DNA of 12,775 nt, taken from positions 1 through 12,775 of the forward strand of contig CAJQJT010000078.1 in assembly GCA_905478725.1 (NCBI GenBank). The letters run 5' to 3'. The first letter of the stretch is position 1; each line of letters opens with the position of its first letter. The translations under genes were made by a program, and so were the position numbers. Shown here piece by piece: positions 1-6,622 of the stretch. This DNA comes from an uncultured Pseudomonadales bacterium. Its GTDB lineage: Bacteria; Pseudomonadota; Gammaproteobacteria; Pseudomonadales; Porticoccaceae. Under the pieces are notes generated by a model. It made no database searches. It was not told where the DNA came from and saw nothing but the letters and a program-made list of their open reading frames with translations.

Positions 1-21
1 GCTGAAATGCCAATAGCCACA

Positions 22-57
22 AAAAAGCCGCCGCTCTTATGGAGTCGGCGGCTTTTT
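22..57. terminator. Bidirectional rho-independent terminator downstream of accA
   Basis: A GC-rich hairpin has arms GCCGCCG (27-33) and CGGCGGC (46-52), three more pairs (34-36 with 42-44) across a single bulged T at 45, and a 5-nt loop. It is flanked by an A-run on the left (21-26) and a T-run on the right (53-57). Read on the minus strand, the A-run becomes the U-tract that would end the accA transcript. Read on the plus strand, the T-run would stop transcription entering from the left. Bases 1-20 to its left are too short to assign. Confidence 0.9.
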
Positions 58-87
58 ATTCGACCCAGAGATCTGCAGGGCGGCGTC

Positions 88-126
88 TATTGAGAGCTTA
101 TATTGAGAGCTTATATTGAGAGCTTA
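88..126 (-). repeat. Three perfect 13-bp tandem repeats spanning the accA stop codon
   Basis: The plus-strand unit TATTGAGAGCTTA occurs three times with no mismatch (88-100, 101-113, 114-126). On the coding strand each unit begins with TAA. The copy at 114-126 supplies the actual accA stop (124-126). The other two place TAA in the remaining two frames, because 13 is not a multiple of 3. The array lies between the accA stop and the terminator hairpin, so it is in the 3' end of the transcript. Confidence 0.95.
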
Positions 127-1077
127 GTCAGGACGACCGTAAGACATCAGCCGCTCAAAGCGGGTTTCCAACAATTCATCCATCGGTACTGCCGATAGCT
201 CTTCGAGCTGACGACTGAGACTGGCTTTTAGCGTCTCACACATGCGGTCTATATCGCGATGAGCTCCACCCATTGGTTCGGGAATGGTCTCGTCCACTAT
301 GCCCAGCTTTTCCAGATTATCCGAGGTCACACCCATGGCTTCAGCAGCCAGTGGCGCCTTCTCGCTGGTTTTCCAAATAATATTCGCACAGCCTTCCGGG
401 GAAATCACAAAATAGGTGCTGTACTGCAGCATATTCGTTTTATCGCCAACGCCAATTGCCAGAGCCCCACCGGAACTACCCTCACCTATCACGGTGCAGA
501 TAATTGGTGTCTTCAGTCGTGACATGGTCGCCAGGTTGCGGGCTATGGCTTCAGAGATATTACGCTCTTCAGAGTCGATGCCTGGATAGGCACCGGGAGT
601 ATCAATTAGAGTCAGTACCGGCAGTTTAAAACGCTCAGCGGTTTCCATTAGACGCAGGGCTTTGCGGTAGCCTTCAGGTTTCGGCATGCCAAAATTGCGC
701 ATTACCTTTTCATTGACGCCGCGGCCCTTCTCTTCGCCAATAACCATTACTGGCACACCGTTTAAACGGGCTACACCACCAACAATGGCATTGTCATCGC
801 CAAAGTGACGGTCGCCATGCATCTCTTCGAAGTCGGTAAAGATTCGCTTGATGTAATCCAGAGCATAGGGACGATGGGGATGACGAGCCACCTGAACAAC
901 TTGCCAGGGGGTTAACTTGGTATAGATACTTTCAGTGAGCTTGCGGGATTTATCACGCAGCTTGGTTACTTCTTCGGCAATGTTTAGATCATTATCATTG
1001 CCAACGAGCTGGAGCTCTTCGATCTTTGCTTCGAGTTCGGCTATAGGCTGTTCGAAAGAGAGATAGTTTAAATTCAT
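124..1077 (-). CDS. accA: Acetyl-CoA carboxylase carboxyltransferase subunit alpha
   Basis: AccA pairs with AccD to form the carboxyltransferase that moves CO2 from carboxybiotin on AccB to acetyl-CoA, making malonyl-CoA for fatty-acid synthesis in the cytoplasm. The protein is 317 aa (E. coli 319) and aligns end to end. It starts [18 protein letters not shown] (E. coli [18 protein letters not shown]) and ends near RLMSYGRPD. The glycine-rich [12 protein letters not shown] (about 198-209), ARHPHRPY and IDTPGAYPG motifs are present. The open frame continues 18 codons upstream to an ATG at 1131, but family alignment favours the ATG at 1075-1077. No strong ribosome-binding site precedes it; a GAG lies inside a GAGAATTCTC palindrome (1083-1092). 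The gene is last in the cluster, 132 nt after dnaE, with a possible promoter of its own in that gap and a strong terminator behind it. Confidence 0.97.
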   Translation of the reverse strand: MNLNYLSFEQPIAELEAKIEELQLVGNDNDLNIAEEVTKLRDKSRKLTESIYTKLTPWQVVQVARHPHRPYALDYIKRIFTDFEEMHGDRHFGDDNAIVGGVARLNGVPVMVIGEEKGRGVNEKVMRNFGMPKPEGYRKALRLMETAERFKLPVLTLIDTPGAYPGIDSEERNISEAIARNLATMSRLKTPIICTVIGEGSSGGALAIGVGDKTNMLQYSTYFVISPEGCANIIWKTSEKAPLAAEAMGVTSDNLEKLGIVDETIPEPMGGAHRDIDRMCETLKASLSRQLEELSAVPMDELLETRFERLMSYGRPD

Positions 1078-1121
1078 GGGTAGAGAATTCTCATGTCTTG
1101 GGCTAAAACGGGTCTGAGCGC

Positions 1122-1130
1122 ATTCTAACA
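1122..1130 (-). promoter_or_regulatory. Possible extended -10 promoter for accA
   Basis: In the dnaE-accA gap the coding strand reads TGTTAGAAT. This is a TG extended element followed by TAGAAT, five of six matches to TATAAT. It would start transcription roughly 35-40 nt before the accA ATG. No good -35 hexamer lies at the right distance, so the call rests on the extended -10 alone. The 132-nt gap in an otherwise compact cluster makes a local promoter plausible. Confidence 0.35.
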
Positions 1131-1209
1131 CTAATACAAAACTACGCTAGAGCCGATTAAGCTGAGGGGCTCAGGGAGTTAAAAATACTTAGCGCTCAGG
1201 CGTAATCTT

Positions 1210-4200
1210 CTAATCATAGTGCAAAGTGACGCTATTTTTACCAAATCTTTCCCGCAGCTGACCGATCAACTCATCCCGTGGCTGCACTCGCCACTGACTG
1301 CCAAGCTTTAGACGCCCACTGGCACTGGGTCCAATATAGTCGACCTCCAGTGGACAGTTGCCATCTTTGTAGGCATTCACCGAGCTCTGCAAGCTTTCCA
1401 CCCACTTGCCATCCTCGATGTTGCTATCGATACTAAGGGCCAAACGCTTCACTTTACTGCAGCGGGCTTCATAGATTGACTGCACTGATTCGGCGAGCAT
1501 TTTAAGACCGCCGGTAAAGCTATCTTCAGAGACCACACCCTGCACCACTAGCAAGGCGTCTTTCACTAGAATTTCGCGATAGACATTGTATTTTTCGGCA
1601 AAGATCGACAGTTCAAGGCGGCCACTTTTGTCGTCCAGAGTAATAAAGGCAAAGTTTTCGCCGCGCTTATTTTTCATCACCCGCATAGCGATCACCATGC
1701 CGGAGACCGTGGCCAGAACCTTGGCCGGACGCAGTTTGGAGATGCGATTGGGGTGCATCATGCGCAACTCCTCTTCGTACTCATCGATGGGGTGTCCGGT
1801 TAGATAAAGGCCGAGCGTATCGCGTTCGCCATTGAGGCGCTCTCTGCCTGACAGACTGCGCGCTGCACCGTAGCTTGTGTAATTTATATCTGAGGCGCTC
1901 TCCACAATGGACTCGCCAAACAGGTCGCCCATACCGCTGCTGGTGTTGCGGGCATGCTGCTCGGCAAGCTTCACCGCTTGATCCATGGCTGCCAGCATCA
2001 CTGCACGGCGGTAGCCGATCTCGCCCTCAGGACCAATCAGATCAAAGGCACCACTGCGAATAAGGGCTTCAATGGCACGTTTGTTAACCTTGCGACCATC
2101 TACTCGAGCGCAGAAATCAAACAGATCCTTAAACGGACCGCCATCATTGCGAGCAGCAAGAATATTGCTCACTGGTCCTTCGCCCAGACCTTTAATGGCT
2201 CCCAAACCATAGATCACACTGTTTTGCTTATCGACGCTAAAGTGGAATTGACCACCATTCACATCTGGCGGCAATAACTCCAGATTCATCGCGCGACATT
2301 CATCGATAAAGGTCACTACCTTATCGGTCTTGTCCATATCCGAAGAAATGGTCGCCGCCATAAACTGAGCGGGATAGTGCTGCTTTAACCAGGCGGTCTG
2401 ATAGGCCACCAAGGCATAGGCGGCGGAGTGAGACTTGTTAAAACCGTAGCCGGCAAACTTCTCCATTAGATCAAAAATATTTGAGGCCAACTCCTTGGTA
2501 AAGCCTTTATCAACGGCGCCACCCATAAACAGCATGCGCTGTTTGGCCATCTCATCAGCATTCTTTTTACCCATGGCGCGACGGAGTAAATCAGCGCCAC
2601 CCAGTGTAAAGCCACCCATCTCCTGAGCGATCTGCATCACCTGTTCCTGATAGAGAATAATGCCGTAAGTCGGTTCCAAGGCGGGCTTCAGGCACTCGTG
2701 CTGATACTGAGGATGGGGGTAGCTAACCTCGGCACGGCCTTTTTTGCGATTGATAAAGTCGTCGACCATGCCTGACTGCAGTGGTCCCGGACGGAACAGG
2801 GCCACCAGAGCAATAATATCTTCAAAGCGATCTGGTCCGAGCTTCTTAATCAGCTCTTTCATACCCCGGGACTCAAGCTGGAACACCGCGGTGGTTTCAG
2901 CCCGCTGCATCAAGCCATAGGTAGGCTGATCGTCGAGGGGGATCTTGTCGATCTCGAGCGGCGCTTCCCCAATGATGCTGCGGTCCGCATTAATCATACG
3001 CACTGCCCAATCAATAATCGTCAGTGTCCGCAGGCCCAAGAAATCGAACTTAACCAGACCGGCATCTTCCACATCGTTTTTATCAAACTGGGTAACCACA
3101 CCGCCGCCGGTCTCATCGCAATAGATCGGCGAGAAATCGGTGATCTTGGTAGGTGCAATCACTACACCACCAGCGTGCTTGCCACAGTTGCGGGCAACAC
3201 CTTCGAGCTGCACGGCCATGCCCCAGATTTCGGCGGCTTCTTCATCGTCATTTAAGAACTGCTTTAGGGTCTCTTCCTGCTCGACTGCCTTCTCCAGAGT
3301 CATGCCCACTTCGAAGGGAATTAACTTGGAGAGTTTATCGGCGAGGCCATAGGACTTGCCCTGCACTCGCGCCACATCGCGGACCACAGCCTTAGCTGCC
3401 ATGGTGCCGAAGGTAACAATCTGTGACACGGCATCGCGACCATACTGCTCAGCAACATAGGCGATAACGCGATCGCGCCCTTCCATACAGAAATCGATAT
3501 CGAAATCCGGCATCGACACTCGCTCTGGATTGAGAAAGCGCTCAAACAGAAGGTCGTATTCCAGTGGATCTAAATCGGTAATCAGTAGTGAATAAGCCAC
3601 TAGAGAACCAGCACCGGAACCCCGTCCGGGGCCCACAGGAATAAGGTTGGTTTTCGCCCAGCGGATAAAGTCCATCACAATCAGGAAGTAGCCGGGGAAA
3701 CCCATCTGGATAATAATTTTAAGTTCGAATTCTAGACGCTCGGTGTAGCGTTTTTGGATCTCGGGAAAATCAGGCGCACTGGTATCGTAGAGCACTTCGA
3801 GACGGTCCTGGAGACCCTTCTCGGATTCCAGGGTAAAGAATTCATTGATGGTCATGCCATCGGGGATCGGATAATCCGGCAGAAAATACTCTCCCAGACG
3901 CAGCTCAATGGAGCAGCGACGGGCGATCTCAACAGTGTTTTCTAGGGCTTCGGGAATATCCGCAAACAGCTCAGCCATCTCATCGGCACTGCGCAGATAC
4001 TGCTGCTCGGAGAAGCGCCGCTCACGACGAGGATCATCAAGGGCACGACCCTCGTGAATACAGACCCGCGCTTCATGGGCTTCAAATTCAGTCTTGGCGA
4101 TAAAGCGCACATCGTTGGTGGCTACCACTGGGCAGTTGAAGCGCGCCGCTAGATCTACTGCGGCATGCAGATAGTCCTCTTCTTCGGCACGACCGGTACG

Positions 4201-4713
4201 CTGTAGTTCGAGATAAAAACGATCCCCAAACAGAGCGATAAATTCTTCGAGGGCTGTGGCGGCATCGTCGAGACGACTGGACACTAGGGCCACACCAATC
4301 TCGCCACTGCGACCACCGGACAGGGCGATCAATCCATCACTGAATTCAGCCAGCCAGGACTTTTTAATATGTGGCACGCCTTGGCGCTGGCCCTCTTGAT
4401 AGGCCTTGGAAATAAGTTTGGTCAGGTTGGCATAGCCGACTTGGTCTTTAACCAGTAGCACTAATTGGGTGGGACTGCCTTCCCCACTCTCGTCGAGCAC
4501 CAGCAGATCGGCGCCGAGAATGGGCTTAACACCGCAACCCTGAGTCGCTTTGTAAAACTTTACCGCAGCAAAGAAATTATTAAAGTCGGTGAGCGCCACA
4601 GCGGGCATACCCAGCTCTGCGACGGCCTTAGCCAGAGGCTTTATTCTGACTAACCCATCGACTAATGAGTATTCAGAGTGCAGCCGCAGATGAACAAATG
4701 ATGCAGTAGTTAT
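1210..4713 (-). CDS. dnaE: DNA polymerase III alpha subunit, apparent ATA start
   Basis: DnaE is the polymerizing subunit of the replicative DNA polymerase III core. With the start used here it is 1167 aa (E. coli 1160). The first ATG in frame (4606-4608) falls inside the conserved PHP domain and would remove 35 residues, including the motif HLRLHSEYS. Reading upstream, that motif is intact and preceded by ATA at 4711-4713. This gives (M)TTASFVHLRLHS, the same length as E. coli MSEPRFVHLRVHS. No ATG, GTG or TTG lies between ATA and the upstream in-frame TGA. AAAGGG (4722-4727) lies 8 nt before it as a possible ribosome-binding site, and the preceding FabH-like stop is only 5 nt away. Catalytic aspartates lie in PDFDIDF (about 403-407) and KFDFLGL (about 557). 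The PHP, polymerase, fingers and OB-fold regions all align. The internal clamp-binding motif is MGDLF (about 928-932), where E. coli has QADMF. Confidence 0.96.
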   Translation of the reverse strand: MTTASFVHLRLHSEYSLVDGLVRIKPLAKAVAELGMPAVALTDFNNFFAAVKFYKATQGCGVKPILGADLLVLDESGEGSPTQLVLLVKDQVGYANLTKLISKAYQEGQRQGVPHIKKSWLAEFSDGLIALSGGRSGEIGVALVSSRLDDAATALEEFIALFGDRFYLELQRTGRAEEEDYLHAAVDLAARFNCPVVATNDVRFIAKTEFEAHEARVCIHEGRALDDPRRERRFSEQQYLRSADEMAELFADIPEALENTVEIARRCSIELRLGEYFLPDYPIPDGMTINEFFTLESEKGLQDRLEVLYDTSAPDFPEIQKRYTERLEFELKIIIQMGFPGYFLIVMDFIRWAKTNLIPVGPGRGSGAGSLVAYSLLITDLDPLEYDLLFERFLNPERVSMPDFDIDFCMEGRDRVIAYVAEQYGRDAVSQIVTFGTMAAKAVVRDVARVQGKSYGLADKLSKLIPFEVGMTLEKAVEQEETLKQFLNDDEEAAEIWGMAVQLEGVARNCGKHAGGVVIAPTKITDFSPIYCDETGGGVVTQFDKNDVEDAGLVKFDFLGLRTLTIIDWAVRMINADRSIIGEAPLEIDKIPLDDQPTYGLMQRAETTAVFQLESRGMKELIKKLGPDRFEDIIALVALFRPGPLQSGMVDDFINRKKGRAEVSYPHPQYQHECLKPALEPTYGIILYQEQVMQIAQEMGGFTLGGADLLRRAMGKKNADEMAKQRMLFMGGAVDKGFTKELASNIFDLMEKFAGYGFNKSHSAAYALVAYQTAWLKQHYPAQFMAATISSDMDKTDKVVTFIDECRAMNLELLPPDVNGGQFHFSVDKQNSVIYGLGAIKGLGEGPVSNILAARNDGGPFKDLFDFCARVDGRKVNKRAIEALIRSGAFDLIGPEGEIGYRRAVMLAAMDQAVKLAEQHARNTSSGMGDLFGESIVESASDINYTSYGAARSLSGRERLNGERDTLGLYLTGHPIDEYEEELRMMHPNRISKLRPAKVLATVSGMVIAMRVMKNKRGENFAFITLDDKSGRLELSIFAEKYNVYREILVKDALLVVQGVVSEDSFTGGLKMLAESVQSIYEARCSKVKRLALSIDSNIEDGKWVESLQSSVNAYKDGNCPLEVDYIGPSASGRLKLGSQWRVQPRDELIGQLRERFGKNSVTLHYD

Positions 4714-4727
4714 TGGATTTACCCTTT
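4711..4727 (-). promoter_or_regulatory. dnaE: dnaE initiation region: AAAGGG and ATA start codon
   Basis: The coding strand shows AAAGGG (4722-4727), an 8-nt spacer that contains most of the TAA stop of the upstream FabH-like gene, then ATA (4711-4713). No standard start codon exists in this frame before the conserved DnaE N-terminus. Start and stop are 5 nt apart, so ribosomes finishing the upstream gene could re-initiate here. ATA is an inferred start: it may be a true rare start or a one-base difference from ATG. Confidence 0.6.
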
Positions 4728-5819
4728 GCCTTTGGTTAACAGATGGCTGGCATCAACACCGTAATGGGTGAAGCTATCTTTCATCAGATCAAATACAGTG
4801 CCGTCAAATTCAGGAATCGACTTATCCGAAACAGCCACCGGCTCTACTCGGTCACCCCATTTAATAATGCCTGCGCCACAGGACAGTCCAGCACCAAAGG
4901 TTGCCGTGAGAATGGTCATGCCGGGCTTAACCCGACCATCCTCTAATGCATCACAGAGCGCAAGAGGTATGGAGGCAGCGGAGGTGTTGGCGTACTTGTC
5001 GATGGCCACAACCACTTTTTCCATGGGGAAGTCGAGACGTTTGGCTAGGGACTGGATAATTCGCATATTCGCTTGATGGGGAACAAATAGGTCTATGTCA
5101 GCTGCTGTCAGACCCTGCTTTTCGAGCACATCATTGATCGCGTCAGACATACCTTTGACCGCACTCTTAAAAATTTCTGCGCCGTCGAAGTCCAGAGAGA
5201 TATACATATCGCCGGTGAGATGTGCGGGGGACATGCCCCAAGTAGGCAGCCGCAAGCATTCACGGCTATCGGGCACACAGCTCATTTTTGCCGTCAATAG
5301 GCCGCTCTCTTCCTCAGCCGCTTCGATAACCACAGAACCGGCACCGTCACCAAAGAGAAAGCAGGACTCGCGTTTTTTCCAATCCATTGCCAGGGAGATC
5401 CGCTCCGAACCGATCACCAAAGCTTTGTTGATTGAACCCGCCTTAATCATGTCAGTCGCAGTATTCAGGGCGTAGAACCAGCTAGTGCAGGCGGAGTTAA
5501 GATCAAAAGCCGCAGCGTTTTTAGCGCCGAGTCTATTTTTGATATAACTGGCTGTATTCGGACAAATTTCTTCGGGAGTGGTAGAGCCGAGAATAATCAG
5601 ATCTATATCATCTGCATCCACACCAGCAGTAGCCAGTGCGCGCTCTGCAGAGAGCCAGGCCATTTCACCGGTAGATACGTGGCTATAGTGGCGCTGACGG
5701 ATGCCCGAGCGCGAGAAAATCCACTCGTCACTGGTATCGACAATCTTGGCCATATCATCGTTTGTCATCAGCAGCGGTGGAGCATATTTTCCCCAGCCGG
5801 TTATCTGTGCATATCTCAA
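4719..5819 (-). CDS. FabH-like 3-oxoacyl-ACP synthase III with C-terminal extension
   Basis: This is a ketoacyl-ACP synthase III (thiolase fold) that should condense an acyl-CoA primer with malonyl-ACP. It is 366 aa against 317 for E. coli FabH. The triad is intact: Cys111 (NSACTSW), His248 (VPHQANMR) and Asn278 (YANTSAAS). The CoA-contact positions Trp33 (DEWI) and Arg150 also match E. coli W32 and R151. Cys86 replaces E. coli Phe87, the residue that limits primer length. After the usual fold ends (about 322) there is a further segment of about 45 residues of unknown role. The start is TTG (5817-5819), six nt after AAGGGG (5826-5831). A 128-nt gap separates it from rnhB, and dnaE follows 5 nt after its stop. 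It may be the housekeeping FabH or a second KAS III paralogue, so no gene symbol is assigned. Confidence 0.9.
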   Translation of the reverse strand: MRYAQITGWGKYAPPLLMTNDDMAKIVDTSDEWIFSRSGIRQRHYSHVSTGEMAWLSAERALATAGVDADDIDLIILGSTTPEEICPNTASYIKNRLGAKNAAAFDLNSACTSWFYALNTATDMIKAGSINKALVIGSERISLAMDWKKRESCFLFGDGAGSVVIEAAEEESGLLTAKMSCVPDSRECLRLPTWGMSPAHLTGDMYISLDFDGAEIFKSAVKGMSDAINDVLEKQGLTAADIDLFVPHQANMRIIQSLAKRLDFPMEKVVVAIDKYANTSAASIPLALCDALEDGRVKPGMTILTATFGAGLSCGAGIIKWGDRVEPVAVSDKSIPEFDGTVFDLMKDSFTHYGVDASHLLTKGKG

Positions 5820-5825
5820 GACAAT

Positions 5826-5831
5826 CCCCTT
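5826..5831 (-). promoter_or_regulatory. Ribosome-binding site deciding the TTG start of the FabH-like gene
   Basis: The coding strand carries AAGGGG six nt before TTG (5817-5819). The encoded peptide then begins RYAQITGWGKY, the expected first beta strand of the KAS III fold. No ATG lies in frame near this point, so the site supports a TTG start. Confidence 0.7.
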
Positions 5832-5901
5832 AAACCCTAGATTAATTATTTTTTATTCGAATGCGGAGACTGACAATAAGCTTACAGAGCTCTTCGTGTT
5901 G

Positions 5902-5944
5902 GCCTCGCTTTGATGGTCAATAGTATATCCACTAACCGCGAGGC
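5902..5944. repeat. 7-bp inverted repeat with a 29-nt spacer between rnhB and the FabH-like gene
   Basis: GCCTCGC (5902-5908) is matched by GCGAGGC (5938-5944) with no mismatch. The spacer holds, on the minus strand, TATACT (5922-5927), five of six matches to a -10 box. No T-run follows on the minus strand, so it does not look like a terminator for rnhB. It could be an operator-like or structural element in front of the FabH-like gene, or chance. Confidence 0.4.
5922..5927 (-). promoter_or_regulatory. Possible -10 box (TATACT) upstream of the FabH-like gene
   Basis: TATACT on the minus strand lies about 100 nt before the TTG start, in the only sizeable gap between rnhB and dnaE. No convincing -35 hexamer was found 15-19 nt upstream. 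If used, it would drive the FabH-like gene and dnaE. Confidence 0.25.
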
Positions 5945-5947
5945 TAC

Positions 5948-6622
5948 CTAATCAAAAAGACCAGATTGTACGAGTTCTAACTGCTCCCGCACTGGCGCAA
6001 AGGTCCGGCGGTGAATAGGCGTTGCACCAATGCGAGCCAGAGCCTCCAGATGCTGTGGTGTGCCATAACCTTTGTTGGCAGCAAAGCCATAACCCGGATA
6101 GGTGACATCTAGGGCTTTCATTTCCGCATCTCGCACTACCTTGGCAATAATCGACGCAGCACTGATACATTCCACTCGGCCATCGCCCTTGACCACCGCT
6201 TCCCCGCGATACTCCCATTGGGGCAGTCGATTGCCATCCACAGCCACATAATCCGGCTGTTGACTTAGACCCATCACAGCCCGACGCATAGCCATCAGGG
6301 TGGCCTGCAAAATATTAAAGCGATCAATTTCAGCTACGGAGCAGCGCGCCACAGACCAGCAGAGCGCTCGACTGGTGATGTCAGCATAGAGGTTTTCTCG
6401 CTGTCGACTGGAGAGTACTTTCGAGTCAGCCAGCCCTTCAATCCCGTGATTGATCGGCAGAATAACCGCAGCGGTGACCACATCACCGGCCAGTGGGCCC
6501 CGCCCTACTTCGTCGACGCCGGCGAGAAATTGAATATTGGCTGGGGGTTTCCAGGCCTTCAACTTAGAGGGCTTTAAGCTAGAGGCTTTTAAGTTAGAGG
6601 CCTTGATTTTAGGCGGCTTCAC
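5948..6622 (-). CDS. rnhB: Ribonuclease HII with a lysine-rich repetitive N-terminus
   Basis: RNase HII cleaves the RNA strand of RNA-DNA hybrids and starts removal of single ribonucleotides misplaced in DNA. The protein is 224 aa. The four metal-binding acids Asp37, Glu38, Asp129 and Asp147 each sit exactly 21 residues later than in E. coli (16, 17, 108, 126), so the catalytic core is collinear and the extra length is N-terminal. [12 protein letters not shown] (35-46) is the family signature. The extension is built of four degenerate five-residue units, [15 protein letters not shown] and LKAWK. The start is GTG (6620-6622), overlapping the lpxB TGA as GTGA, which implies translational coupling. 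No other start codon in the extension fits better, although the true start cannot be fixed from sequence alone. Confidence 0.95.
   Translation of the reverse strand: MKPPKIKASNLKASSLKPSKLKAWKPPANIQFLAGVDEVGRGPLAGDVVTAAVILPINHGIEGLADSKVLSSRQRENLYADITSRALCWSVARCSVAEIDRFNILQATLMAMRRAVMGLSQQPDYVAVDGNRLPQWEYRGEAVVKGDGRVECISAASIIAKVVRDAEMKALDVTYPGYGFAANKGYGTPQHLEALARIGATPIHRRTFAPVREQLELVQSGLFD
6548..6607 (-). repeat. Four degenerate 15-bp tandem repeats in the 5' end of rnhB
   Basis: The coding strand shows four in-frame 15-base units of the form TTA AAR SCC TCT ARV with some drift, encoding [20 protein letters not shown]. The period preserves the reading frame. The array lies wholly within the extra N-terminal segment that E. 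coli RNase HII lacks. Confidence 0.85.

Noticed and set aside
88..126. Tandem 13-mers as a CRISPR-like array
   Set aside because: The units are directly adjacent with no spacers and are far shorter than CRISPR repeats; slippage duplication explains them.
1083..1092. GAGAATTCTC palindrome before accA as an operator
   Set aside because: It is a single 10-bp palindrome with no second copy seen in the window and no known match; chance is sufficient.
1078..1131. Longer accA start at the ATG at 1131 (18 extra codons)
   Set aside because: The extra residues do not match the AccA N-terminus. The downstream ATG aligns exactly with the E. coli start, and the extra segment overlaps the possible promoter.
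1162..1174. CTGAG-GGG-CTCAG hairpin between dnaE and accA as a dnaE terminator
   Set aside because: The stem is only 5 bp with a 3-nt loop and has no T-run following on either strand, so it does not support termination.
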